64,000 bases of DNA from Bog-793 sp050013835 (lineage in GTDB: Bacteria > Actinomycetota > Acidimicrobiia > Acidimicrobiales > Bog-793). The position numbers were made by a program, and so were the translations under genes. The notes beneath the pieces are model-generated. The model was not told the DNA's origin, made no database searches, and saw only the letters and a program-made list of their open reading frames with translations. Below, piece by piece: positions 43,645 to 53,354 of this stretch. Numbering within the stretch: position 1 is the first letter of the stretch; every line of letters begins with the position of its first letter. The DNA is taken from positions 1 to 64,000 of the forward strand of contig JBEKEM010000011.1 in assembly GCA_050013835.1 (NCBI GenBank), read 5' to 3'.

Positions 43645-45025
43645 CTACCTGGTGAGATTCTTCCTCGCCGCCCCGACGAGGTAAAGCGACCCGGTGACGA
43701 GCACGAGGTCGCCCTCGCCAGCGAGGGCGCGCGCCTCTTCGAGCGCCGCGGAGACCGAGTCGGCGACGCTCGAGCTGAGTCCGAGGCCGGCCGCCGCGGT
43801 GGCGACCTCGGCCGCAGCGAGTCCCCGCAGCGAGGGCGGCGTGCAGGCGATGACGTGGGAGATCCGTTCCGTCCCGAGGGCGCTGAGGACCCCGGCGGGC
43901 GATCGGCCGTTCAAGCAACCGAAGACGAGGATGACCCGCCCGACGGCAGCGAAATCCTCCGCCAGAGCCTGGCCGAGAGCCGCCGCCCCCGCCGGGTTGT
44001 GCGCCCCGTCGAGCACGACGAGCGGCTGGCGTCCGAGGACCTCCAGCCTGCCGGGAACCCGCGCCCGGCCGAGCGCCTCGGCGACAACCCCGCGGTCGAG
44101 GGGCGAGCCGAAGAACGCCTCGGTGGCCGCGACGGCGACCGCCACGTTGTCACCCTGGTGGGCGCCGAAGAGCGGCACGAACAGCTCCTCGTAGGTCGTC
44201 CCCGGGGTCCGCACAGAGACGACCCTGCCGCCCACGGCCGGGAAGTTGTCGACGCAATCGAACTCGACCCCTCGTCGCCAGAACGCGTCGGCCCCGACCG
44301 CGCGCGCCTCGGACTCGAAGACGCCGACGATGTCGTCGTCCTCCTCGCCGACGACCGCCACGCAGCCCGGCTTCAGGATGCCAGCCTTCTCCCAGGCGAT
44401 CTCGGCTCGCGTGCCCCCGAGGATCGAGACGTGGTCGAGCTCGATGTTCGTGACGACGGCGACCTGGCCGTCGGCGACGTTCGTCGCGTCGTAGCGTCCG
44501 CCGAGCCCCACCTCGATGACCCCGGCGTCGACGGCGGCGTCGGCGAAGAAGCGGTACGCCGCCGCCGTCATGAGCTCGAACCAGGTCGGCGCCAGCATCC
44601 CCGGGTTCTCCGCCCGCACGAATTCCTCGACGGCTTCCAGCGGGTGGAGGACGGCAAGGAGGTCGTCATCGGAGATCGGCTCGCCGTCCCAGGCGATCCG
44701 CTCGTTCAGGTCGATGAGATGCGGGCTCGTGTAGCTGCCCACGGACAGGCCCTGGGCGCCCAAGAGCGCCGTGGTCAGCCGCGTCGTCGAGGTCTTGCCG
44801 TTCGTACCCGTGATGTGGATGACCGGGAACGAACGCTCGGGATCCCCCATCGCCGCGAGGAGCGCCTTGATGCGCTCGAGAGTCGGCTGGGCGGCCCGTC
44901 CGGCAGCCCCGCGCTCGATCGCCTCGAGGTTGATGTGCCGGTCGAGCCAGGCGAGGACCTCACCCAGGGATCCGTCGCGGGATCCGGCCGGGTCGTCCTC
45001 GGGCGAGCGCTGGTGCGGCGAACGG

Positions 45026-45039
<14 letters not shown>
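43645..45039 (-). CDS. folC: Folylpolyglutamate/dihydrofolate synthase
   Basis: Mur-ligase-like enzyme of about 464 residues that adds glutamate to folates. Motifs: ITGTNGKTSTTRL (P-loop), SPHLIDLNERIAWDG, GLGGRYDATNV, ELDHVSILG, AGILKPGCVAVVGE and VVLDGAHNPAGAAAL. The GTG at 45039 overlaps the clpX end by 14 nt; no other start gives a full N-terminus (SLGEVLAWLDRHINLE). In many actinobacteria valS lies between clpX and folC; here it does not. Confidence 0.94.
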
Positions 45040-46300
<1,261 letters not shown>

Positions 46301-46314
46301 GTCCCCTCCCTCGC

Positions 46315-46944
46315 TCAGGCTGCGCCGGCCGCCGACAGCACGTCGATGGCCTCCCGGCTCGTGATCACCTCGTCGATAACACCGTAGTCGCGCGCCTCTG
46401 ACGCACTCATGATGAAGTCGCGGTCGGTGTCGCGCTGGATCTTCTCGATCGACTGGCCGGTGTCGTCGGCGAGCATCTCGTTCAGCATGTCGCGCATGCG
46501 CAAGATCTCCTTGGCCTGCAGCTCGATGTCGGTCGCCTGACCGGCGGCGCCGCCGTAGGGCTGGTGGAGGAGGATCCTCGCGTGCGGCAGGGCGAAGCGC
46601 TTGCCCTTCGTGCCCGAGGCGAGCAGGACCGCCGCCGCGCTGGCCGCTTGGCCGAAGCAGAACGTGGACTTGTCCGGGCGGACGTACTTCATCGTGTCGT
46701 AGATCGCGAACAGCGCGGTGATGTCCCCGCCCGGCGAGTTGATGTAGATGTTGATGTCCTTGTCTTGGTCCTCGGACTCGAGGAAGAGCATCTGGGCGGA
46801 GACCAGGTTGGCCACCGTGTCGTCGATCGGCGTGCCGATGAAGATGATCCGGTCGCGCAGCAACCTGGAGTACAGGTCGTAGGCGCGTTCGCCCTTGCTC
46901 GACGATTCGACGACCGTCGGGACGAGGTAGTCGTACCCGCTCAC
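46315..46944 (-). CDS. clpP: ATP-dependent Clp protease proteolytic subunit, ClpP2-type
   Basis: Serine protease ring subunit, 209 residues. Triad: Ser in CFGQAASAAAVLLASGTKG, His in ARILLHQPYGG, Asp in RDTDRD. The GQAASAAAVLLA form matches actinobacterial ClpP2 rather than ClpP1 (GMAASMG). Yet there is no clpP1 next to it, whereas clpP1-clpP2 tandems are usual. GTG start overlaps the tig stop (GTGA). Confidence 0.96.
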   Translation of the reverse strand: MSGYDYLVPTVVESSSKGERAYDLYSRLLRDRIIFIGTPIDDTVANLVSAQMLFLESEDQDKDINIYINSPGGDITALFAIYDTMKYVRPDKSTFCFGQAASAAAVLLASGTKGKRFALPHARILLHQPYGGAAGQATDIELQAKEILRMRDMLNEMLADDTGQSIEKIQRDTDRDFIMSASEARDYGVIDEVITSREAIDVLSAAGAA

Positions 46945-48323
46945 TGCTCAGCCTCCCCAACCTCATCAGGCGGTGGTTTCTGATCCGACTCCTCGCGCAC
47001 TGCGTCCGAGTCAGCCTCGTCGACCGTCAGGGCCGCCCGGTTCACCGGGTTGCCCTCCTCGTCGACGATGGCGACGTGCTCGATGAGCCAGCTCAGGGCC
47101 TTGGCCCTTCTGAGCTGCGATCGTAGTCCGCCGAGACCTCCTCCTCGGTCGATGGTCAACCGCATCCGGGCGGGGGTTTGGCCCGCGTGACCGGCAAGGT
47201 GCACGATCTCCTCGTCGAGCTCGGACTCGTCCACCTCGATCTCCTCGGCGGCAACGAGCGCGCGCAGGGCGAGGTCGGCGCGCACCTCCCTGCGGGCCTG
47301 CGCCTTCAGATCGTCGAGCATCTTCTCCAGTCCGATCCCGGCGACCTCGAGGTACGTCGAGAGCAGGACCTTCTGGGCCGCGAGGCGTTTGGTGAAGTCC
47401 TCGAGGAGGACCTGGGCTTCCTGGGCGACGAGCACCTCCGGGATCTCGTCGGCCACGAGCTCGGCGAGGGCGTCGAGGGCCCCGGCACGCAGCAGCGCGC
47501 CCGCCTGGCGTCGCTTCGCCACCGAGAGCCGCGCCGCAAGGTCCTCGCGCAGCTCGGCGAGCGACTCAAACTCCGAGGCGTCGGAGGCGAACTCGTCGCC
47601 GGCGGCAGGCAGGACCTTCTCACGCACCTGCTTCACCAGCAGACGCAGGTGGGCCGGCCCCCCGGGGGCGTCGTCGGCGTCCATCTCGAAGATGTCGCCC
47701 ACCTTGGCGCCGGCCAGGAGTTCGTCGACCCCCTCGGCGATGCCGTCGGTCCCGACCGGGTAGACGAGGTCGTCGGCGACGAGCCCGTCGGCCGGCTTCC
47801 CGTCCCGGCTGCCGTGCACGTCGAGCGTCACGAGGTCACCGTCGCGGGCCGGGCGGTCGACCTCGTTCAGCGAGGCGAACTGCTCGCGCAACCGGTCGAT
47901 CTGAGCATCGACGTCGGCCCCGGTGACGGACGGACTCGGCACCGTGACGACAAGACCCTCGTAACCGGGAATCGAGACCTCCGGCCGCACCTCGACCACG
48001 GCGTCGAACGCGACGGGACCGGATTCGTCCCCCGAGGTGACGTCGATCTTCGGAGCCGCGATCACGTCGAGCTCGGTCTCCTTCACCGCCTCGCCGTACA
48101 GGCGCGGCAGCGCGTCGCGCAGCGCCTGCTCGCGGATCGTCTTCGCCCCGAGTCGGGCCTCGAGCAGCCGGCGGGGGACGCGGCCGGGCCGGAACCCGGG
48201 GATCCGCGCCTCGCGCGCGAACCGGCCGAGCGTCTCTGCCTCGGCCCTTGCCACCTCCTCGTCGTCGACCTCGACGGTGAGCTTGAACCTGTTGTTCTCT
48301 AGCGCTTCGACGGAGGTGCGCAT
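46941..48323 (-). CDS. tig: Trigger factor
   Basis: Ribosome-bound chaperone and prolyl isomerase, 460 residues. Ribosome-docking motif IPGFRPGRVPRRLLEARLG near 42-60, a PPIase middle domain (DGDLVTLDVHGSRDG; ELLAGAKVGDIFEM) and a helical C-terminal domain ending in an acidic Asp/Glu tail. The start follows TAGACT by 11 bases and has no obvious ribosome site. It heads the tig-clpP-clpX run, with tRNA-Pro on the other side. Confidence 0.95.
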   Translation of the reverse strand: MRTSVEALENNRFKLTVEVDDEEVARAEAETLGRFAREARIPGFRPGRVPRRLLEARLGAKTIREQALRDALPRLYGEAVKETELDVIAAPKIDVTSGDESGPVAFDAVVEVRPEVSIPGYEGLVVTVPSPSVTGADVDAQIDRLREQFASLNEVDRPARDGDLVTLDVHGSRDGKPADGLVADDLVYPVGTDGIAEGVDELLAGAKVGDIFEMDADDAPGGPAHLRLLVKQVREKVLPAAGDEFASDASEFESLAELREDLAARLSVAKRRQAGALLRAGALDALAELVADEIPEVLVAQEAQVLLEDFTKRLAAQKVLLSTYLEVAGIGLEKMLDDLKAQARREVRADLALRALVAAEEIEVDESELDEEIVHLAGHAGQTPARMRLTIDRGGGLGGLRSQLRRAKALSWLIEHVAIVDEEGNPVNRAALTVDEADSDAVREESDQKPPPDEVGEAEQ

Positions 48324-48334
48324 ATGGACTCGGC

Positions 48335-48340
48335 AGTCTA
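48335..48340 (-). promoter_or_regulatory. Candidate -10 box of tig
   Basis: Minus-strand TAGACT ending 11 nt before the tig ATG, giving a leader of only a few bases. Confidence 0.45.
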
Positions 48341-48452
48341 CCGGCCGTTCCGGTCGCCAATTTCCGGCGCCGCCGGGCCTACGGCGTCCTCGCGGCCGGG
48401 AACCGCGCCTGATTCCGTCGCGCCACCGCTCCCTCCCGTACGATCGGTCTGC

Positions 48453-48527
48453 CGGGGAGTAGCGCAGCTTGGTTAGCGCGCCTGCTTTGGGAGCAGGAGG
48501 TCGCGGGTTCGAATCCCGCCTCCCCGA
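48453..48527 (+). tRNA. tRNA-Pro (anticodon TGG)
   Basis: A complete cloverleaf: acceptor CGGGGAG pairs with CTCCCCG; D-arm AGCGCAGCTTGGTTAGCGC; anticodon arm CCTGC-TTTGGGA-GCAGG with TGG at 48488-48490; T-arm GCGGG-TTCGAAT-CCCGC. Discriminator A; the CCA end is not encoded. It sits divergently next to tig. Confidence 0.97.
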
Positions 48528-48534
48528 CCGGGCG

Positions 48535-49512
48535 TCACACGACGAGCCCGAAGGCGAGTGCCGCCGCGCCGATCGCGCCGGCGCGGTCTCCGAGTTCAGC
48601 GGTGCGCAGCGTGACGGCCGCTTCGCCGTTCCCGCGACGGGTCTGGGCGAAGTACCTCTCCGTCAGCGGCATGAAAAGGTCGCCGTCCCTGCTGACGCCT
48701 CCGCCGAGGATCACCGCCAACGGGTCAAGCACCTCGACGAGGTTGCCGATCCCGAGCGCGAGGTAGCGCGCGATCACGTCGACGATCCCCCACGCCTCGA
48801 GATCCCCGCCACGGGCGGCTGTGAAAACGTGCTCGCTCCTGATCGCGTCGGCGTTGTCCCCGGCGAGCTCCATGATGCGGGAGGCCTTCCCAGCCATCGC
48901 GGCCTCGCGGGCCAGCCGGGCCTGTCCCCGCCCGGAGACGTACTGCTCCCAGCAGCCGTACCGGCCGCAGACGCACAGCGGTCCGTCGACATTGACGACG
49001 ATATGGCCGATCTCGCCGGCGAAACCCCTCCCGCCGCGCAGCAGTTGGTTGCCGGAGATGATGCCGCCGCCGATCCCAGTGCCGAGCGCGACGATGATCG
49101 CGTCACTGAGCCCGCGTGCCGCGCCGAAGGCGATCTCGCCGGCAGCGGAGCACATTCCGTCGTTCTCGACGACGAGACGGTACCGCTCGCCATGCTTGAG
49201 GATGCGGCCCATCCGGCGCGACAGCTCGGCGGTGATCGGCATGCCGGACACGGCGGGCAGATTCGGCACGTCTTCGAGGACGCCTTGCCGGTCGAGCAGG
49301 CCGGGAACGCCGACACCGATCCCGACGAGCTCCTCGGAACGGGGGCCGAGGGAATCGATGAGCGTCGTCGTCGCGCCCTCGAGGGAATCGAGCAGTCGGC
49401 GGGGTGAGTTCGACGACGTCACCCGGAATTCATTGAGAACATTGGCTTCGACGTCCACGGCGACAGCGAGAATCTTCGTCCCGCCGACGTCGAAGCCGAG
49501 CGCCACCGCCAT
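48535..49512 (-). CDS. ROK family sugar kinase (glucokinase-like)
   Basis: Cytosolic kinase of 325 residues. ATP-binding GFDVGGTKILAVAVD, sugar site VVENDGMCSA, GTGIGGGIISG, EIGHIVVNVDG, and the ROK zinc motif CVCGRYGCWEQYVSG. There is no helix-turn-helix, so it is an enzyme rather than a ROK repressor. Glucose is the likely substrate but not provable. ATG 49512. It is flanked by two tRNA genes. Confidence 0.93.
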   Translation of the reverse strand: MAVALGFDVGGTKILAVAVDVEANVLNEFRVTSSNSPRRLLDSLEGATTTLIDSLGPRSEELVGIGVGVPGLLDRQGVLEDVPNLPAVSGMPITAELSRRMGRILKHGERYRLVVENDGMCSAAGEIAFGAARGLSDAIIVALGTGIGGGIISGNQLLRGGRGFAGEIGHIVVNVDGPLCVCGRYGCWEQYVSGRGQARLAREAAMAGKASRIMELAGDNADAIRSEHVFTAARGGDLEAWGIVDVIARYLALGIGNLVEVLDPLAVILGGGVSRDGDLFMPLTERYFAQTRRGNGEAAVTLRTAELGDRAGAIGAAALAFGLVV

Positions 49513-49617
49513 GGTGCACCAACGTTAACAGCACGTCACGGCCCGGTTTTGGTGCCCGATCGCTCCCGCCCCGCACGAGCGGCCCCCACGGGACGTACAA
49601 GTACACTTCGGTAGCGC

Positions 49618-49691
49618 GCGGGCGTAGCTCAATGGCAGAGCTCCAGCCTTCCAAGCTGGTCATGCGGGTTCGATTCCCGTCGCCCGCTCCA
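49618..49691 (+). tRNA. tRNA-Gly (anticodon TCC)
   Basis: Acceptor GCGGGCG pairs with CGCCCGC; D-arm AGCTCAATGGCAGAGCT; anticodon arm CCAGC-CTTCCAA-GCTGG with TCC at 49650-49652; T-arm GCGGG-TTCGATT-CCCGT (one G-T pair). CCA is encoded at 49689-49691. Confidence 0.97.
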
Positions 49692-49931
49692 GCCGGATGG
49701 CCGATTCTGGGCCGGACACCTCCGTGCCGACAGTTCCGCGCCGGGCCCGCGCGCAGCGGTTCGCGCCGGGTGGCCCCATGTCACGCGCCCCGGGCGACCT
49801 TCGAACTCGCAGCCGCTCTCGGTGCGCGTCGGCGGTGTCACCGCCTGGCACGGGGTGGCGTCCACGATCCGCTCGCGGAGGCGCTGCGGTCGCCTTCGCC
49901 CCCCGACGGCCCGCCGACGGGTGCCAAGCGC

Positions 49932-50516
49932 TCAGTGCATGCCGTGCTGGCGGACCTTGCCGAAGCAGCTCGCCCGTTGGATCTCGACTGCGGCCTCCGA
50001 AAGCGACAGATCCTGGGCGATCTCGCTGTTGGAAAGGCCCTCGAGGACGCCCCGCACGATCGCCATCTCGGTCGAGTCGAACCCGTAGAGCGATCCGTCG
50101 CCGAGGGAGGCGAGGCAGTGGGCCATGAGCGAGCTGTCGAGGAACTGGCTCCCCGCCGAGACAGTCCGGATGCACGAGACGAGGTCGCCGCCACGGATCT
50201 GCTTCAGGAAATAGCCCGCGGCCCCGGCGAGGAGCGCGGCGACAAGCGCCTCGTCATCGGTGTAGGCGGTGAGCATGACGCACGCCGTCCCGGGGTAATG
50301 CGACCGGATAGTCCGGCACAGGTCGACCCCGTCGCCGTCCGGCAGCCTGACGTCGAGCACGCAGACGTCGGGGCGGACGTGCTCGACAAGAAGCTGGGTG
50401 TCCCCGACGGACCCGGCCTCCCCGACGAGCTCGAAGTCCTCCTCGGCCTCCAGGAGCTCCCGGATGCTCTGGCGGACCGCGTTGTTGTCGTCGACGATGA
50501 CGATCCGGATCCCCAT
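49932..50516 (-). CDS. LuxR/NarL-type response regulator, DevR/DosR-like
   Basis: 194 residues. Receiver: IVIVDDNNAVRQS, phospho-Asp in VCVLDVRLPDGDGVDL near 54, MLTAYTDDEAL and Lys in GYFLKQIRG. The C-terminal LuxR helix-turn-helix (VRGVLEGLSNSEIAQDLSLSEAAVEIQ) is recognisable. The last helix then diverges (RASCFGKVRQHGMH) from the usual 'LxxKLG' ending, and the protein is shorter than DevR (217). Encoded divergently from a DevS-like kinase with a shared 110-bp spacer. Confidence 0.88.
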   Translation of the reverse strand: MGIRIVIVDDNNAVRQSIRELLEAEEDFELVGEAGSVGDTQLLVEHVRPDVCVLDVRLPDGDGVDLCRTIRSHYPGTACVMLTAYTDDEALVAALLAGAAGYFLKQIRGGDLVSCIRTVSAGSQFLDSSLMAHCLASLGDGSLYGFDSTEMAIVRGVLEGLSNSEIAQDLSLSEAAVEIQRASCFGKVRQHGMH

Positions 50517-50549
50517 CTGTTCACTGTGCGCTTGGCTCGCGCCGTGAGG

Positions 50550-50569
50550 TCAGAGTCAAAGGTCCCGCA
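50550..50569. promoter_or_regulatory. Partial DevR-box-like site
   Basis: Minus strand TGCGGGACCTTTGACTCTGA aligns to the published DevR/DosR palindrome TTSGGGACTWWAGTCCCSAA at GGGAC, TT and several right-half positions. The left half is good, the right half weak. It lies 34 bp before the regulator start. Confidence 0.35.
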
Positions 50570-50574
50570 GAGAG

Positions 50575-50600
50575 TCACCCGGCCCGACGTCGCCGGGTGA
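50575..50600. promoter_or_regulatory. Perfect inverted repeat between DevR-like and DevS-like genes
   Basis: TCACCCGGC and GCCGGGTGA are exact 9-bp arms separated by 8 bases (CCGACGTC). The position in a divergent spacer suggests an operator or a hairpin. Function inferred. Confidence 0.5.
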
Positions 50601-50626
50601 CCCGGTCCGCGTGGCACGCTGGGGCC

Positions 50627-51766
50627 ATGCCGTACCGGCGGGTGACGGACCCGCGGCGTCTCCAGCTGCTGCTCGAGGCGGTGCTCGTCCTCGAGGGCGA
50701 TCTCGAGCTCGACACCGCGCTCCGGCACGTCGTCGAACAGGCGCGGCAGCTCGTGAACGCTCGCTACGGGGCGCTCGCCGTGATCGAACCGGACTCGAGG
50801 CGCCTCGCCAAGTTCGTGAACGTCGGGTTCACCCCCGACCAGGTCGACCGCATCGACCATCTGCCCCGCGGCGAGGGTGTTCTCGGCATGATCTTCGACT
50901 CCGAGCACCCGCTGCGTCTCAGCGATCTCACCCGGCACCCCGCCGCGGTCGGATTCCCCGCCAACCACGCGGAGATGCGGTCGTTCATCGGAGTGCCGAT
51001 CCTCGTCCACGGGGAGGTGTTCGGCAACCTCTACCTCACCGAGAAGCTGGACGCCGAGGAGTTCTCCGAAGAGGACGGCGACGTCCTGCAGGCCCTAGCG
51101 CTGGCCGCCGGCACCGTCATCGACAATGCGAGGTTGCACGCCAAGGTCGGTGAGCTCGGGGTCGCCGCCGAACGCGCCCGCATCGCCCACGACCTGCACG
51201 ACACGGTGATCCAGCGCCTCTTCGCGACCGGCCTGTCTCTCCAGAGCACCGTCCGGATGGTGCACGCCCCCGAGGCGCTGCGCGTCATCCACACCGCGGT
51301 CGACGACCTCGATGACACGATCCGCCAGATCCGCACCTCGATCTTCGCCCTGGAGCCGTTGCCGGTCGGAAGGCGGAGCCCGCGGACCCGCGTCCTCGAG
51401 CTGTGTGCCGAGTCGGTCCGCAGCCTCGGCTTCGAGCCTTCCGTCTCCGTCTCGGGTCCGATCGACACCGAGGTGAGCGAGCACGTCGCCGGCCACATGC
51501 TCGCCGTTCTGCGTGAAGCCCTGACGAACGTCGCCCGCCACGCCCACGCCAGCCGGGTCCACGTCAGCCTCATCGTCGCCGAGCACCGCCTCCGCCTCAC
51601 GGTCACCGACGACGGCGTCGGACTGCCGGCGGAATCGGGACCGGCGAGCCGAGGGCTGACGAACATGGCCGAGCGCGCCAAGCTCCTCGGCGGCTCGTTC
51701 ACGATCGCGCCTGGCGACGAGCCGGGGACCGAGATGAACTTCGAAGTCCCGCTCGTCACCGAGTAG
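50627..51766 (+). CDS. GAF-domain sensor histidine kinase, DevS/DosT-like
   Basis: Cytoplasmic kinase of 379 residues with no membrane segment. One GAF domain (about 40-180: RYGALAVIEPDSRRLAKFVNVG, FIGVPILVHGEVFGNLYLTEK), HisKA_3 with phospho-His in RARIAHDLHDTVIQRLFATG, and a HATPase (LREALTNVARHAHASRVHV, VTDDGVGLP, GLTNMAERAKLLGG). DevS and DosT carry two GAFs and bind haem; here there is one, and whether it binds haem is unknown. ATG 50627, a few bases after CACGCT. Confidence 0.9.
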   Translation: MPYRRVTDPRRLQLLLEAVLVLEGDLELDTALRHVVEQARQLVNARYGALAVIEPDSRRLAKFVNVGFTPDQVDRIDHLPRGEGVLGMIFDSEHPLRLSDLTRHPAAVGFPANHAEMRSFIGVPILVHGEVFGNLYLTEKLDAEEFSEEDGDVLQALALAAGTVIDNARLHAKVGELGVAAERARIAHDLHDTVIQRLFATGLSLQSTVRMVHAPEALRVIHTAVDDLDDTIRQIRTSIFALEPLPVGRRSPRTRVLELCAESVRSLGFEPSVSVSGPIDTEVSEHVAGHMLAVLREALTNVARHAHASRVHVSLIVAEHRLRLTVTDDGVGLPAESGPASRGLTNMAERAKLLGGSFTIAPGDEPGTEMNFEVPLVTE

Positions 51767-51788
51767 CCGGCCGCGCACGTCGGCGGGC

Positions 51789-52442
51789 TCAGCGGGCGGT
51801 GACGTCCTCCCCGGGAACCGCCTCGGGGGGAGGGGCCGTCGCCCGCTGGCGTTCCCGCCGGAACTCGCGCAACCGCACCACGATGAAGGCCGCGACGACG
51901 GCGGCGACGAGGGCGACGAGCACGTAGCCGGCGATCGAGAAGTCGTGGGCGATTCGGTTCCACTCGTGGCCGACCCCGAAGCCGACCGCCGCGAAGGCGC
52001 TCGTGTAGACGACCGTGCCGAGCATGTTGAAGGCTTCGAAGCGCACGACCGGCATCTCCGCCGTCCCGGCGACGATCGCCGTGAAGGCGCGTAGGACGGG
52101 CATCGCCCGACCGAGCGCCACGGCGAACTCACCCCTGCCCGACAGCCAGCGCTCGGCGCGGTCGATGTCGCGCGAGGTGACGAGGACGTACCGGCCCAGC
52201 CGCTCGACGAGCGGCCGGCCGCCGACGCGTCCCACCCCATAGGCGGCGGACGACCCGGCGAGCTCGGCTGTGATGCCCACGACCAGGACGAGGGCGAGGT
52301 TCAGCCGGCCCTGGGCAGCGAGCACGCCGGCGAACCCGAACGTGACCTCGGAGGGGATCGGCACGCAGCAGGCCTCGGCGAAGGCGAGGACGACGAGCGC
52401 GGCGTAACCCGACTCAACAAGGAGGTGTTGCACGAACCACAT
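51789..52442 (-). CDS. DedA family membrane protein
   Basis: 217 residues with about five hydrophobic segments. DedA motifs: EACCVPIPSEVTFGFAGVLAAQG and RAMPVLRAFTAIVAGTAEMP, with GRYVLVTSRDIDRAERWLSGRG between. Members transport or flip undecaprenyl phosphate or other lipids. The PAP2 phosphatase encoded nearby would fit undecaprenyl phosphate recycling (inference). Convergent with the DevS-like gene. Confidence 0.88.
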   Translation of the reverse strand: MWFVQHLLVESGYAALVVLAFAEACCVPIPSEVTFGFAGVLAAQGRLNLALVLVVGITAELAGSSAAYGVGRVGGRPLVERLGRYVLVTSRDIDRAERWLSGRGEFAVALGRAMPVLRAFTAIVAGTAEMPVVRFEAFNMLGTVVYTSAFAAVGFGVGHEWNRIAHDFSIAGYVLVALVAAVVAAFIVVRLREFRRERQRATAPPPEAVPGEDVTAR

Positions 52443-52496
52443 TTGTAGTCGGTCCCGGTCCCCACCCCTGCGGCGACGCCGGGGGACCGCCGGCGG

Positions 52497-52502
52497 TAGG
52501 GT
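52497..52502 (+). promoter_or_regulatory. Candidate -10 box, leaderless alpha/beta hydrolase gene
   Basis: TAGGGT, six bases, GTG 52509, with no ribosome site. Confidence 0.45.
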
Positions 52503-52508
52503 GCCGGC

Positions 52509-53342
52509 GTGTCGCCCGTCGACATCGCGAGCACCGGTGGCGTCACGCTCGCCGTCTACGACCTCGGCGGCGACGGTCGGCCGGCCCTTTTGGTCCACGG
52601 TGCCGGCCTGAATGCCCTCAGCCTGAGACCCCTCGCCCGACAGCTCGCCGGGCGTCTCGCCTGCCGCGCTCCGGACCTGCGCGGCCACGGCGCCTCGTCG
52701 GCCCCGGCCTCGTATGCCTGGGAAGGATTCATCGACGACGTGCGGGCGACCGTGACGCGACTCGGCCTCCGCCACCCGGTCGGCATCGGCCACTCGCTCG
52801 GCGCGACCGCGATCCTCGGCGCCGAAGCGGCCGCGCCGGGCACCTTCGCCCAGCTCTACTGCTACGAGCCGATCGTCTTCTCGTCAGCCGTGCCCGACCC
52901 GCCCGACAGCGTCGCCGGCTCGGCGCGACGGCGCCGCGCCGTGTTCCCGTCCCGCCGTGCCGCCGCCGAGCACTACCGGGAACGGCCGCCCTTCTCCCGG
53001 TGGGACCGGGGCGCCCTCGCCGGCTACCTCGAGGGCGGACTCGTCGAGCTGCCCGACGGCTCGGTCGGTCTCGCCTGCCCGCCGGAGAGCGAGGCGCACA
53101 TCTACGAGGCGGCGCGGCACGCCAACGTCTACGGACGTCTCGGCGCCGTCGCCTGCCCGGTGACGATCGCCCGGGGCTCGGTGTCGGGCGTGGTGTCGTC
53201 GGCCGGCGCCGGTGCGATCGCGACGCAACTACCTGACGGTTCGCTCGCCGAATTCGCCGGCCTCGACCATTTCGGTCCGTACACGGACCCGGCGCTCGTC
53301 GCCGCCGCTATCGTGTCGGTGCTGGTCACAGCCGGGGCGTAG
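52509..53342 (+). CDS. Alpha/beta hydrolase fold protein
   Basis: 277 residues. Oxyanion HG in LLVHGAGLNALS, nucleophile elbow GIGHSLGATAILG with Ser near 98, and the C-terminal His in GLDHFGPYTD. An acid residue is plausible around 220. Family includes esterases, epoxide hydrolases and lactonases; the substrate cannot be told. The following nuclease gene starts 12 nt after its stop. Confidence 0.88.
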   Translation: MSPVDIASTGGVTLAVYDLGGDGRPALLVHGAGLNALSLRPLARQLAGRLACRAPDLRGHGASSAPASYAWEGFIDDVRATVTRLGLRHPVGIGHSLGATAILGAEAAAPGTFAQLYCYEPIVFSSAVPDPPDSVAGSARRRRAVFPSRRAAAEHYRERPPFSRWDRGALAGYLEGGLVELPDGSVGLACPPESEAHIYEAARHANVYGRLGAVACPVTIARGSVSGVVSSAGAGAIATQLPDGSLAEFAGLDHFGPYTDPALVAAAIVSVLVTAGA

Positions 53343-53354
53343 CCTCAGACCGCG

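Noticed and set aside
49692..49931. Gene between tRNA-Gly and the DevR-like regulator
   Set aside because: About 240 bp of high-GC sequence; open frames here are shadows without starts, codon bias or motifs. I see nothing supported.
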